Of a stretch of 64,000 nucleotides of DNA, positions 52,781-62,063 are shown one piece after another; within the stretch, counting starts at the first letter, position 1; the number at the start of each line of letters is the position of its first letter. The notes beneath the pieces were generated by a model. The model saw only the letters and a list, made by a program, of their open reading frames with translations, was not told the DNA's origin and made no database searches. The position numbers were made by a program, and so were the translations under genes. Source of the DNA: an uncultured Chryseobacterium sp. (GTDB lineage: Bacteria; Bacteroidota; Bacteroidia; Flavobacteriales; Weeksellaceae); contig CAJYRQ010000032.1 of assembly GCA_913777465.1 (NCBI GenBank), positions 1 through 64,000 on the forward strand, read 5' to 3'.

Positions 52781-54112
52781 CTAAGCTTCAAAAAGCAACC
52801 GCTCCCCGAATTTTTGCTCATTGATTTTCCCGTTTTCATAGGCGAGATGCCCGTTAACAAAAGTATGGGTGACTTTGGAATGGAAATTCATTCCTTCCAG
52901 CGGGCTCCATCCGCATTTGTAGAGGATATTTTCTTTGGCAACCGTCCAGTTTTCGTTCAGGTCCACCAATACCAGATCTGCTTTATACCCTTCCCTGATA
53001 AAGCCTCTTTTTTCAATTCTGAACAAGATCGCAGGGTTATGCGCCATTTTTTCAACGATTTTCTCCAGGGAAATTTTTCCGTTTTTATAATTTTCCAGCA
53101 TTACCGTTAAAGAATGCTGCACCAGCGGTGCTCCGGAGGGACATTTGGTATAGACATTCTGCTTCTCTTCCCAGGTGTGTGGCGCGTGGTCGGTGGCAAT
53201 AACGTCGATCCGGTCATCCAGCAAGGCTTCCCAAAGTTCTTCTTTATCGTGCTGGGTTTTTACGGCAGGATTCCATTTGATCAGTCCGCCTTTGGTTTCG
53301 TAATCCTCATTGGTAAACGTAAGGTGATGTACGCAGACTTCCGCCGTAATTTTTTTATCTTTTAAAGGAATATCGTTTCTGAAAAGTTCGGTTTCCTTTG
53401 CCGTCGACAGGTGGAAAACATGAAGTCTCGCCCCGGTTTTCTTCGCCAGTTCGATGGCTTTAAAAGAAGACTTGTAACAGGCCTCTTCACTGCGGATCAG
53501 GTGATGGAATTTTACGGGGATGTCTTCTCCGTATTCATCAATGTATTTCCGGGTATTGGCCTTAATGGTGGCTTCATCTTCACAGTGGACAGCGATCAGC
53601 ATTTTGGTATTGCTGAAAATATTTTCCAGCGTTTCCGGATTGTCCACCAGCATGTTTCCCGTAGAAGAGCCTAAGAATAATTTAATTCCAGGAACATTTC
53701 TCGGATCTGTTTTCAGCACCTCTTCGAGATTGTCGTTGGTCCCGCCCATCATAAAGCCATAGTTGGCGTAAGCTTTTTGGGCGGCAATTTCGTATTTATC
53801 GGCCAGTAAATCCTGCGTTACGGCATTCGGAACGGTATTCGGCTGATCGATGAAGCTGGTGGTTCCGCCGGCAATGGCTGCTCTCGATTCCGTTTCGATG
53901 TCTCCTTTATGGGTAAGCCCGGGTTCCCGGAAATGCACCTGATCGTCGATCACGCCCGGCAAAAGATATTTCCCGCCGCCGTCAATGATCCGGTCTGCTT
54001 CTTCTGCAATCCCGGCATCTATTTTAGAGATTACATCATTTTCAATTAAAATATCGCTATCAACGATCTTACCTTCGTTAACGATCTTTACATTTTTAAT
54101 TAAGGTCTTCAT
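52781..54112 (-). CDS. pyrC: dihydroorotase
   Basis: A 443-residue amidohydrolase of pyrimidine synthesis, class I type by length. ATG at 54112 gives MKTLIKNVKIVNEGKIVDSD; the longer open frame lacks a family N-terminus. Motifs: LPGVIDDQVHFREPGLTHKGD, AIAGGTTSFIDQPNT, HCEDEATI, ATDHAPH. The first metal motif reads D-Q-V-H where most dihydroorotases have D-x-H-x-H, so one His is replaced by Gln, as I recall in other flavobacteria. Monocistronic. Confidence 0.88.
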   Translation of the reverse strand: MKTLIKNVKIVNEGKIVDSDILIENDVISKIDAGIAEEADRIIDGGGKYLLPGVIDDQVHFREPGLTHKGDIETESRAAIAGGTTSFIDQPNTVPNAVTQDLLADKYEIAAQKAYANYGFMMGGTNDNLEEVLKTDPRNVPGIKLFLGSSTGNMLVDNPETLENIFSNTKMLIAVHCEDEATIKANTRKYIDEYGEDIPVKFHHLIRSEEACYKSSFKAIELAKKTGARLHVFHLSTAKETELFRNDIPLKDKKITAEVCVHHLTFTNEDYETKGGLIKWNPAVKTQHDKEELWEALLDDRIDVIATDHAPHTWEEKQNVYTKCPSGAPLVQHSLTVMLENYKNGKISLEKIVEKMAHNPAILFRIEKRGFIREGYKADLVLVDLNENWTVAKENILYKCGWSPLEGMNFHSKVTHTFVNGHLAYENGKINEQKFGERLLFEA

Positions 54113-54293
54113 TTTTACTTTTTTACAATTCGTTGTAGGAGCCGTGACGATCAGGAAATCAGATCGGCCATGAAATCTCTGTCTGCGGCTTATCTTTGCC
54201 AAAGTACCTGCCTTTCACAAAGTTTTAAGTTTTCCAAAATTAAGGTTTATGAATGAATTTTAACCCGCGGATAAAAAATCAATTTCTAAATAT

Positions 54294-54301
54294 TTACATT
54301 T
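54294..54301 (+). promoter_or_regulatory. flippase gene promoter -7 element
   Basis: TACATTTG matches TAnnTTTG exactly. Placed 18 bases before the TTG at 54319, it argues that translation does not begin at the ATG at 54253. Confidence 0.45.
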
Positions 54302-54318
54302 GCATAAAATTTCAGATT

Positions 54319-55737
54319 TTGAAGAAACTTCTCAACGAGACTATTATTTATGGAATCGGGGCGATTATGCCCAGAGTCATTCTATTTATTTTAAATCCTT
54401 TATATATCGATCAGATCGACAAAAAGGAATTTGCTATATTTTCAAATCTTTATGCGTTGATTTCTTTTATAAATATCCTATTGTCTTTTGGATTTGAAAC
54501 GGCTTTCTTCCGTTTTTCTTCGGATAAAGACAATCAGAAAAAGACGTTCAGTACTTCATTCTGGTTCCTTTTCGGGCTATCCACCCTGTTTTTGCTGAGC
54601 TGCCTGGTTTTTGCCCAGCCTATTGCGGACACCCTGAAATATTCTTCAAACCCGGAATATATCCGATGGTTTGCGTGGATTGCATTTTTTGATAATCTGT
54701 GTGTCATTCCTTTTGCATGGCTCCGCTACAATAATAAGCCCGTAAAATATTCATTGGTAAGGGTATTACAGTCTCTTTTTCAGACGGTTTTTACGCTTGC
54801 CCTGTTTTTATATATTCCATTAAGTGTATCCCAGGATTTCGGATTAAAGGAAAAAGTCTCTTTTCCTTTTTACAGCAATCTCGCAGCAAGTTTTTTAGGA
54901 TTTATTCTGCTGTTTCCTGTTGTATTTAAAGTCAGGCTTGAATTTTCAACCGATCTTTTTGGTAAAATGATTAAATATTCCTGGCCAATTATGATTGCCG
55001 GGCTGGCTTTTATGTTCAATGAAAATTTTGATAAAGCCATTCAGATCTGGTTTATTCCTGAAGGGGATGCCGGAGCCTATGGCGGATGCTATAAGCTGGC
55101 TGTTCTGATGACTTTATTCGTAACGGCATACCGAATGGGAATCGAGCCTTTTTTCTTTAAGCAGATGAATAATGAAAACGCAAAGAATACCTATGCTAAA
55201 GTAACCGAATATTTTACATTTTTCGCATCAACTGTTGCCATGGGGATTATTGCTAATATTTCCTGGCTTAAGCAATTGCTGATTCCTAACAGCTCATACT
55301 GGACAGCTATTGATATTATTCCTATTATTGTCATTGCCAATTTATGTTTTGGCATTTACTATAATTTTTCAACCTGGTATAAAGTAACAGACCGAACCAA
55401 AATAGGAACAGTGATTTCCTGGCTGGGTGCAGGATTAACCATTGTTTTAAACCTATTATTTTTATCAAAATTCGGCTTTATGGTTTCTGCCTGGGTTACA
55501 TTTATTGCCTACTTCACCATGATGATCACTTCCTATTTGCTGGGTCAGAAATACTATCCGATTCCTTACCGCATAAAGAAGATGACCTTATTTTTAGGAA
55601 TGCTCATGGCTTTCAGCTACATTATCGTTGTATTTTTCAATTACAACTTATGGATTGGTAATCTTTTATTTATTTTATATGCCGGAATTTTAGCTTATTC
55701 CGAAAAAGACATGCTGCTGTCCAGAATAAGGAAATAG
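54319..55737 (+). CDS. oligosaccharide flippase family protein (Wzx/MurJ-like fold)
   Basis: A 472-residue membrane protein with about 12 to 14 transmembrane helices. The N-terminal KKLLNETIIYGIGAIMPRVILFILNPLY is typical of polysaccharide export proteins. I place the start at the TTG at 54319 because a promoter element precedes it; an ATG at 54253 would add 22 residues without family resemblance. It should flip lipid-linked sugars across the inner membrane. Followed by the nucleotidyltransferase gene, so an envelope-glycan role fits. Confidence 0.75.
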   Translation: MKKLLNETIIYGIGAIMPRVILFILNPLYIDQIDKKEFAIFSNLYALISFINILLSFGFETAFFRFSSDKDNQKKTFSTSFWFLFGLSTLFLLSCLVFAQPIADTLKYSSNPEYIRWFAWIAFFDNLCVIPFAWLRYNNKPVKYSLVRVLQSLFQTVFTLALFLYIPLSVSQDFGLKEKVSFPFYSNLAASFLGFILLFPVVFKVRLEFSTDLFGKMIKYSWPIMIAGLAFMFNENFDKAIQIWFIPEGDAGAYGGCYKLAVLMTLFVTAYRMGIEPFFFKQMNNENAKNTYAKVTEYFTFFASTVAMGIIANISWLKQLLIPNSSYWTAIDIIPIIVIANLCFGIYYNFSTWYKVTDRTKIGTVISWLGAGLTIVLNLLFLSKFGFMVSAWVTFIAYFTMMITSYLLGQKYYPIPYRIKKMTLFLGMLMAFSYIIVVFFNYNLWIGNLLFILYAGILAYSEKDMLLSRIRK

Positions 55738-55888
55738 ACTTTGGCCTTTGATTTGCTGATTACCGGTTCTTCAATAAATTAAACAAATATTTAAAACACT
55801 TAGTGATACATCTGCATCCAATGCTTTTATTGCTATCTTTATCAAAAATTAAAACGTACTAAACAAAAAAACATACCTATAATTATCT

Positions 55889-56905
55889 ATGAAAATTATT
55901 GTTCCTATGGCTGGACGTGGTTCCAGATTACGTCCTCATACCCTCACTGTTCCGAAACCGCTTATTCCCATTGCCGGAAAACCGATCGTACAGCGGTTGG
56001 TGGAAGATATTGCCAAAGTTGCCGGTGAAGAAATAGAAGAAGTTGCTTTTATCATCGGGGATTTCGGTCCGGAAATTGAGAAATCGCTGATTCAGATCGC
56101 TGAAAAGCTGGGAGCAAAAGGAAGCATCTATTATCAGAACGACCCGTTGGGAACGGCTCATGCGATCAAATGTGCAGAACAGTCGATGAGCGGAGACATC
56201 GTTATTGCTTTTGCAGATACCCTTTTCCGTGCAGATTTTGTACTGGATAAAAATTCAGACGGCGTAATCTGGGTTAAAAGCGTGGAAGATCCTTCAGCAT
56301 TCGGGGTTGTAAAACTGGATAACTACGGTTTTATTACGGATTTTGTTGAAAAGCCGTCAACTTTCGTATCCGACCTGGCCATTATCGGAATTTATTATTT
56401 CAACAGTGCCGAGAAGCTGATGGAAGAGATCAATTACATCATGGACAACAATATTAAGAACGGCGGGGAATATCAGTTGACGACAGCTTTGGAAAACCTT
56501 AGGGAAAAAGGAGCAAAATTCACTTTGGGTAAAGTAAACGACTGGATGGACTGTGGAAACAAGAATGCAACGGTAGAAACCAACAGCAAGATCCTTGAGT
56601 ATGAAAGAGAGGAAATGAAAAATTATCCGGTTTCCGCGCAGATCGAAAATTCTTTAATCATTCAGCCCTGCTTTATCGGGGAAAATGTAAAGATCTCCAA
56701 CTCAAAAGTAGGTCCGGGCGTTTCTTTGGGGAACAATACCGTTGTTGTAAATTCCAACATTGAGAATTCATTGATTCAGGAAAATACGAAGATCAACCAC
56801 GGAAATCTTTCCAACTCGATGATCGGTAATTCCGCCCAGTATTTCGGGGTGGCGCGTGAGATCTCTTTAGGAGATTATTCGGTTTTGGATTTTTTATCAA
56901 AATAA
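55889..56905 (+). CDS. sugar phosphate nucleotidyltransferase with left-handed beta-helix tail
   Basis: A 338-residue enzyme. GRGSRLRPHT and PKPLIPIAGKP form the nucleotide-binding loop, and the sugar-site block TDFVEKPS follows. The C-terminal part (from about residue 250) contains hexapeptide-like repeats (VKISNSKVGPGVSLGNN, IENSLIQENTKI). It makes an NDP-sugar, perhaps dTDP-glucose or GDP-mannose, for surface polysaccharide. The exact substrate cannot be read from the sequence. Confidence 0.85.
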   Translation: MKIIVPMAGRGSRLRPHTLTVPKPLIPIAGKPIVQRLVEDIAKVAGEEIEEVAFIIGDFGPEIEKSLIQIAEKLGAKGSIYYQNDPLGTAHAIKCAEQSMSGDIVIAFADTLFRADFVLDKNSDGVIWVKSVEDPSAFGVVKLDNYGFITDFVEKPSTFVSDLAIIGIYYFNSAEKLMEEINYIMDNNIKNGGEYQLTTALENLREKGAKFTLGKVNDWMDCGNKNATVETNSKILEYEREEMKNYPVSAQIENSLIIQPCFIGENVKISNSKVGPGVSLGNNTVVVNSNIENSLIQENTKINHGNLSNSMIGNSAQYFGVAREISLGDYSVLDFLSK

Positions 56906-56949
56906 TTTTTCCGATCAGAAAATATTTAATTTAAATAAAGTATATTCAG

Positions 56950-56973
56950 ACCACACAAAATGTTTTGTGTGGT
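56950..56973 (+). terminator. terminator after nucleotidyltransferase
   Basis: A perfect 11-bp stem ACCACACAAAA with a 2-base centre, followed by TTGG. It lies 45 bases after the stop. Confidence 0.6.
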
Positions 56974-57011
56974 TTGGCGTTAATATTGCAACAATTTATC
57001 AAATTTCCTAC

Positions 57012-57857
57012 ATGAAGAAGTGGATTCCGTTACTCATCCTTACCCTTTTGGTTTACAGCTGTAAAGCCCGGAAAACGGCTGCACAGCCGGATCAGAATTC
57101 AGACAGTGCTGCCGTAGCGAATATAAAAACCGGAGATCTGCCCGGTGACGGGAAGAATGTAGCGGACCGATTGGATTTTTATCAGAAAATCTATCTTCAC
57201 CCTCAATTTGACCACCTGAAAATTACCAGCAAGATTACAGCAGATAATATTAAAGTAAGTCCGCTGGACGCGATTATCTATATCGAAACGGATAAAAAGA
57301 TATGGTCCCGGATCGATTTCCTTTTCTTTAACGCTGCCCGTGCACTGATTACTCCGGAAGGCATCAAAGCCATGGATAAATACAATAAAAACTATATTGA
57401 TTCGGACTTTGATTATTTAAATAACCTTCTTAATGTAAATTTCATTGATTATAAAAATCTTGAAAAGCTGCTTCTGGGAAGAACATTTTTCACCATCAGC
57501 AACCGGAATGCACGGATTGTAAAAAACAACAACGGCTATCTGGTAGAATCTGTTTCCAACATTAAAATTGCTACAAAAGACGGCGACCGCGAATATAAAA
57601 TCATGATGCAGTATTCCGACGATTTTGATCTGATGACGGTAAATTTAAGGGATGCCGCTTCCAATGATTCCATGCAGATCGATTACAGCAACTGGGAACT
57701 GCAACCGAATAATGTAAGGCTTCCGAAAAATGTTAAAATAATTATAAAAGGAAGCAAAAACAGCCAGATTTTAATAGAAAATACGAAATTTGATTTTTCT
57801 AGGATGGATACACCCTATTCTGTGCCATCCAGTTATAAGAAAATTGAAATTCAATGA
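57012..57857 (+). CDS. DUF4292 domain lipoprotein
   Basis: A 281-residue lipoprotein. ATG at 57012 gives MKKWIPLLILTLLVYSCKAR with lipobox Cys17. The body, from about residue 55, has FDHLKITSKITADN and INFIDYKNLEKLLLGRTFF-like text of DUF4292. The fold is related to LolA/LolB-type lipid carriers, so an outer-membrane lipid or lipoprotein role is plausible. Overlaps the next gene by 4 bases (ATGA). Confidence 0.85.
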   Translation: MKKWIPLLILTLLVYSCKARKTAAQPDQNSDSAAVANIKTGDLPGDGKNVADRLDFYQKIYLHPQFDHLKITSKITADNIKVSPLDAIIYIETDKKIWSRIDFLFFNAARALITPEGIKAMDKYNKNYIDSDFDYLNNLLNVNFIDYKNLEKLLLGRTFFTISNRNARIVKNNNGYLVESVSNIKIATKDGDREYKIMMQYSDDFDLMTVNLRDAASNDSMQIDYSNWELQPNNVRLPKNVKIIIKGSKNSQILIENTKFDFSRMDTPYSVPSSYKKIEIQ

Positions 57858-59419
57858 TTAAAAAATTTAGCTTTTTAATAGGTATTTTACTGTTTGGATT
57901 CCATAATGGGCAAAACCAGAAAAAAGAACAGTTGCAGAAGCAAAATGCTGAACTTAAAAAACAAATTGCACAAATAAACACCGACCTGGCAAAGACAAGA
58001 ACGGAATCTAAATTGTCCGTAGCTTATCTCGAAAATGTTAATAAAAAACTGGTACTGAGAGAGAAGGTGTATACCAACACACAAAAAGAAAAGAGGTTTA
58101 TTGAAGACGATATTTACTTACGTCAGTTGGAAATCAACCGCCAGAACAGAGATCTTAAAGTATTGCGTGACAATTATGCCAAAGTTCTCGTAAATGCTTA
58201 TAAAAACAAAGGTGTCCAGAATAAGGTAACGTTTATCCTATCGGCTAAAAACCTCGGAGAAGCCATACGAAGGGTTCAGTATTTAAAACAATACTCCGAT
58301 TATCAGGATAAAAAAGCGGCAGAAATTACCAATGCAGCAGAGAAGATAAAACGGACGATTGCCCAGAAACAGAATTCCGTGAAGGAAAAAGCCAATCTCC
58401 TGGTTAATCAGCAAAAAGATCTAACCACCATCAATGCAGAAAGAGCACAAAAGCAGCAGTTGGTATCAGAATTTAAGAAAAATGAATCCAAGCTTACGGC
58501 TGAACTGAGACAGAAACAAACCCAGTCTAAAGCACTGGAAGGACAGATCAGAAGCATTATTGCAGAAGAAATAAGAATTGCCAAAGCAGAAGAAGAAGCA
58601 AGGAAAAAGGCTGAGGCAGAAAAAATCCGTCTGGCAAAAATAGCCGCGGAAAGAGAAAAGGCAAGGATCGAGGCGGAAGCGAAGGCCCGTGCGGAAGCAC
58701 TTGAAAAAGAAAGGCTGGCAGCGGAAGTTGAGGCCAGAAAAGCCAGAGAATTGGCAGACAAACGTGCTGAGGAAGAAAGGAAACGAAATGAGGAGGCAGC
58801 CCGGTCTGCAGCCACGGCAAGGGACGAAGCCCGGAAAGTAGCCGCGAAAAAGGCATCGGACGAAGCGGCAGCAAAAGCAAAAGAAGCTTCGGATAAGCTG
58901 GTTGCTGCAAGAGCTGCAGAAGCCGCTTTAGCAAGGAAGAAGGAAGATGATAAGAAGGCAGCGGAAAGCAAAGCCATGACCAACTACGGAGTAACTACCG
59001 TAGCCGGAAGCAATTTTGCAGACAACAAGGGACGATTGGGCTATCCGGCAGACAGAGTCGGACAGATCACCCACCGTTTCGGAAGGCATCCCCATCCTGT
59101 TTTCAAAAACATCGATGAGGAAAATAACGGAATTAAGATTTCCGTACCGGCAGGAACGCGGGCAAAATCCGTATTCCCAGGAACAGTATCTTCGGTGCTG
59201 GCAAACAGTGACGGAACGAAGACCGTAATGTTGAGGCACGGCAGCTACTTTACCATTTATTCGAACCTGGGAAGCGTAAGCGTTTCCAAAGGCCAGCAGG
59301 TTTCCGCAGGAACGCCGGTCGGGGTAATCGGACAGGATTTCGACGGCACCTATACCCTTGATTTCCAGGTATGGAACGGAAGCACACCGGTAGATCCATT
59401 AGGTTGGGTTTCTTATTAA
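57854..59419 (+). CDS. EnvC-like murein hydrolase activator with degenerate LytM domain
   Basis: A 521-residue exported protein. Signal MIKKFSFLIGILLFGFHNGQ; then a long coiled coil (residues 21-240), an Ala/Glu/Lys/Arg-rich helix (about 240-375) and a C-terminal LytM/M23 domain from RVGQITHRFGRHPHP. The zinc ligands seen in active M23 enzymes are missing: NNGIKISV, YSNLGS and LDFQVWNG occupy the places of HxxxD, HxH and His. So it is probably a regulator that activates amidases in septation. Overlaps DUF4292 by 4 bases. Confidence 0.85.
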   Translation: MIKKFSFLIGILLFGFHNGQNQKKEQLQKQNAELKKQIAQINTDLAKTRTESKLSVAYLENVNKKLVLREKVYTNTQKEKRFIEDDIYLRQLEINRQNRDLKVLRDNYAKVLVNAYKNKGVQNKVTFILSAKNLGEAIRRVQYLKQYSDYQDKKAAEITNAAEKIKRTIAQKQNSVKEKANLLVNQQKDLTTINAERAQKQQLVSEFKKNESKLTAELRQKQTQSKALEGQIRSIIAEEIRIAKAEEEARKKAEAEKIRLAKIAAEREKARIEAEAKARAEALEKERLAAEVEARKARELADKRAEEERKRNEEAARSAATARDEARKVAAKKASDEAAAKAKEASDKLVAARAAEAALARKKEDDKKAAESKAMTNYGVTTVAGSNFADNKGRLGYPADRVGQITHRFGRHPHPVFKNIDEENNGIKISVPAGTRAKSVFPGTVSSVLANSDGTKTVMLRHGSYFTIYSNLGSVSVSKGQQVSAGTPVGVIGQDFDGTYTLDFQVWNGSTPVDPLGWVSY

Positions 59420-59449
59420 AAAAAGACTAACTTTGTAAAAATTTTAGAA

Positions 59450-59656
59450 ATGAATACATTAGCAATATTGTCATTATCTTGGCAACACATCCTGATCGTA
59501 GCGATCATCCTTCTTTTACTTTTCGGAGGTAAAAAAATTCCTGAACTGATGAGAGGAGTAGGTTCAGGTATCAAAGAATTTAAAGATGCCGTAAAAGAAG
59601 AAGATAAGCCGGGTGCTGAAAAAAATACGACCAACAATCCCCCTTCCGGAAACTAA
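59450..59656 (+). CDS. tatA: Sec-independent translocase subunit TatA
   Basis: A 68-residue protein. Transmembrane helix residues 13-24 (ILIVAIILLLLF), the FGGKKIPELMRGVGSGIKEFK amphipathic helix and an acidic/polar tail. The start follows a short spacer after the EnvC-like gene. It forms the pore of the Tat system; tatC is not in the window. A Tat-like leader is carried by the DUF1501 protein elsewhere in the window. Confidence 0.93.
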   Translation: MNTLAILSLSWQHILIVAIILLLLFGGKKIPELMRGVGSGIKEFKDAVKEEDKPGAEKNTTNNPPSGN

Positions 59657-59671
59657 AAGTTTTTTTATCCG

Positions 59672-60286
59672 ATGAATTTTACCGAGACTGCATGGAAAGT
59701 CTTCAATAGATCTATTGAAGATTATCATGTTTTTGATGATGTTAATGCCCTAATTAATAATCCATTCGAAAAAGATACTTTGGAACGGATTTTGTATGCA
59801 AAGAACTGGATTGATACCGTTCAATGGCATTTGGAAGATATAATAAGAGATGAAAATATTGATCCGGCTGAAGCACTTTATCTGAAAAGAACAATAGATG
59901 CTTCCAACCAGAAAAGAACTGATCTGGTGGAATTTATAGACAGCTGGTTTCTTAAAAAATACGAAAATATTACTCCTAAACCTGAAGCAAAGATCAATAC
60001 GGAAACCGTCGCATGGGCGGTAGACCGGTTATCTATTCTTGCATTAAAGGTTTATCATATGTCGTTAGAAGCCAATAGGGAATCTGCTTCCGAAGAGCAC
60101 AGAGCCAATTGCCAGGCAAAACTCGATGTCCTTCTTACCCAGCAGGAAGATCTTTCGACTTCTATTAATCAGTTGCTTGCTGATATTGAGAATGGTGACG
60201 TTAAGATGAAAGTGTACAAACAAATGAAAATGTACAATGATGAAAGTCTTAACCCAATCCTTTATCAAAAGGGCCAGCAAAAATGA
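59672..60286 (+). CDS. DUF4254 domain-containing protein
   Basis: A 204-residue helical cytoplasmic protein of DUF4254: RILYAKNWIDTVQWHLEDIIRDENIDPAEAL and NQKRTDLVEFIDSW are characteristic. In other bacteria DUF4254 proteins neighbour envelope and glycosyltransferase genes; function is unknown. 15 bases after tatA, and its stop overlaps the next ATG by four bases. Confidence 0.88.
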   Translation: MNFTETAWKVFNRSIEDYHVFDDVNALINNPFEKDTLERILYAKNWIDTVQWHLEDIIRDENIDPAEALYLKRTIDASNQKRTDLVEFIDSWFLKKYENITPKPEAKINTETVAWAVDRLSILALKVYHMSLEANRESASEEHRANCQAKLDVLLTQQEDLSTSINQLLADIENGDVKMKVYKQMKMYNDESLNPILYQKGQQK

Positions 60287-60741
60287 AACGATTAATTTTT
60301 TTTGGAATACTGACAATCATCACTGCTTCCTGCACAACGGAAAAGCCGAACTTTTCTCCGTTGTCAAATAATTTCTATAGTGAGGCCAAAGGTTCAGACC
60401 CGGACAATGATACCCCGAACAGCATTGAAATGAACGTAAAAGAGAATGTAAATGCTTCTGAAATCTCCAATCTTACCGCTACATTTCCGCAGTTTAAGAG
60501 CACGGCCTTAAATACAGAAATTACAGCTCTGAAATACAGCCTGCAGAATTACCTGTATGCCATTGATGCCAGCAATATATCCGGAAAAAACAAAGCCTTA
60601 AAAGACTTCGAAAAATCATACAAAAAGATTCAGAAATTAAGACAAAGCCTGAACAGCGACGATAATGAAGTCCTGAACAGGTATCTGGTAAGGCTGAAAA
60701 GCAATGTTTCAGCCATTGAAGATTCTATCAAAAGAAATTAA
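60283..60741 (+). CDS. small lipoprotein, family not recognised
   Basis: A 152-residue lipoprotein: MKRLIFFGILTIITASCTTE with lipobox Cys17. The mature part has a polar N-terminal segment then two long helices (residues 75-150). Overlaps the DUF4254 stop by four bases, so translation is coupled. No family or motif is recognised. Confidence 0.7.
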   Translation: MKRLIFFGILTIITASCTTEKPNFSPLSNNFYSEAKGSDPDNDTPNSIEMNVKENVNASEISNLTATFPQFKSTALNTEITALKYSLQNYLYAIDASNISGKNKALKDFEKSYKKIQKLRQSLNSDDNEVLNRYLVRLKSNVSAIEDSIKRN

Positions 60742-60757
60742 AATCACAAGGAAACCA

Positions 60758-61360
60758 ATGATTAAAATTCAGGCGGAATCCAATGTTCCTACGGAATACG
60801 GAACTTTCCGAATGATCGCCCTCTCCGAAAGCGAAAACGACTGGATGCCGCATATGGCCATTATCGCTGAAAACACCGATTTCTCAAAACCCGTTAATGT
60901 TCGTTTCCATTCGGAATGCATTACCGGTGAAGTTTTCCATTCGAAAAAATGCGAATGCGGGCAGCAGCTGGATGCTGCCATGAAGTATATCCACGAAAAT
61001 GGCGGCATTATCATTTATCTTCGTCAGGAAGGCAGGAATATCGGAATCATCAATAAATTAAAAGCCTATGCCTTACAGGAACAGGGTTTTGACACGGTAG
61101 AAGCCAATCTGAAGCTCGGACTTCCGGCAGATGACAGGAACTTCGGAATTGCCATTGAAATCCTTAATTTATTGGGAGTAAAAGACATCAACCTTCTTAC
61201 CAATAATCCCGAAAAGGTAAAATATGTAAAGGAAAGCAATATTCATTTGAATTCAAGGCTTCCGTTACAGATTCCGGCCAATGAGATCAGCAAAGGATAC
61301 CTTCAGACTAAAAAAGATTTTTTCGGTCATCTGCTTGATGATAATGAAATCAGCCGATAG
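60758..61360 (+). CDS. ribA: GTP cyclohydrolase II
   Basis: A 200-residue enzyme of riboflavin synthesis that opens GTP to the pyrimidine. ATG at 60758 (MIKIQAESNVPT) is chosen over an upstream in-frame ATG. Zinc ligands are in HSECITGEVFHSKKCECGQQ (three Cys). IYLRQEGRNIGIINK and GVKDINLLTNNPEKV complete the family signature. It lacks the DHBP-synthase domain of ribBA fusions. Terminated by the hairpin at 61376-61403. Confidence 0.94.
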   Translation: MIKIQAESNVPTEYGTFRMIALSESENDWMPHMAIIAENTDFSKPVNVRFHSECITGEVFHSKKCECGQQLDAAMKYIHENGGIIIYLRQEGRNIGIINKLKAYALQEQGFDTVEANLKLGLPADDRNFGIAIEILNLLGVKDINLLTNNPEKVKYVKESNIHLNSRLPLQIPANEISKGYLQTKKDFFGHLLDDNEISR

Positions 61361-61375
61361 GTCATTTATAAAGCA

Positions 61376-61403
61376 AAAGCTCCGGAAATAATTCCGGAGC
61401 TTT
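61376..61403. terminator. bidirectional terminator
   Basis: A perfect 12-bp stem AAAGCTCCGGAA with loop ATAA and a T-run. Between ribA and the opposing lipoprotein gene. Confidence 0.88.
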
Positions 61404-61433
61404 TTTTGTAATTATAAAAACTGAAAAGATATA

Positions 61434-61946
61434 TTAATTTGCTTTAACGGTTACTACTTTAGACTCATCAAGATTGTAATACTTAATAACCGCATTGTAA
61501 TCACTTGTATCTACAGTAGTTGTACCTTTTGCAGGGCTTGCCGGTACCAATACCACTCTGAAGGTCTGATTATTCAAATACTGTGATGCTTCAGAAGAAG
61601 AAAGTGTGGTCTGATCAAAATTTGCCTCTGTATAAATTTCAAGATTCTGAGAGCTGAACAATGCATTATAATCGATCTCTCTTCCACCGGACAGGTAATA
61701 TGTCTTAGGGATAAGCTGCCATGCATTGCTTGCCGCAGGGTCTCTCCTGTATACTAAAACAACATCGGTACTTTGAATATTTATCGGAACAGTAAAAGAA
61801 AAGCTGTTTGCATTGGTAAAACTTCCTGAAACATCTCTCATCTTTGGATAGGTATCCCCATCTCCTACATTATCATTATTGTTATCACAACTGAATATGA
61901 ACAGGCTAACAAAAGCCAGCACTAAAATCGGAAGAATTTTTTTCAT
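61434..61946 (-). CDS. hypothetical lipoprotein
   Basis: A 170-residue lipoprotein with signal MKKILPILVLAFVSLFIFSC (Cys20). After an Asn/Asp-rich linker the mature part is beta-type (FSFTVPINIQSTDVVLVYRR, NQTFRVVLVPASPA). Single gene, divergent from the GH3 gene. No family recognised. Confidence 0.7.
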   Translation of the reverse strand: MKKILPILVLAFVSLFIFSCDNNNDNVGDGDTYPKMRDVSGSFTNANSFSFTVPINIQSTDVVLVYRRDPAASNAWQLIPKTYYLSGGREIDYNALFSSQNLEIYTEANFDQTTLSSSEASQYLNNQTFRVVLVPASPAKGTTTVDTSDYNAVIKYYNLDESKVVTVKAN

Positions 61947-62039
61947 TTTATAAAAGTTTAGTTGTTTATTATTTATGAAGCGTATTCAAATCATATACCA
62001 AAAAATTCAAAAATATGGTTTTCATCATTTTTTTAATTG

Positions 62040-62047
62040 TATTTTTG
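62040..62047 (+). promoter_or_regulatory. GH3 gene promoter -7 element
   Basis: TATTTTTG matches TAnnTTTG exactly; the start would be about 10 bases before the ATG at 62064, giving a very short leader. Confidence 0.45.
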
Positions 62048-62063
62048 TTCTTATTCAATCATT

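Noticed and set aside
58408-58983. 191-codon Ala/Ser-rich minus-strand frame
   Set aside because: It mirrors the Ala/Glu/Lys-rich helix of the EnvC-like protein and has no independent support.
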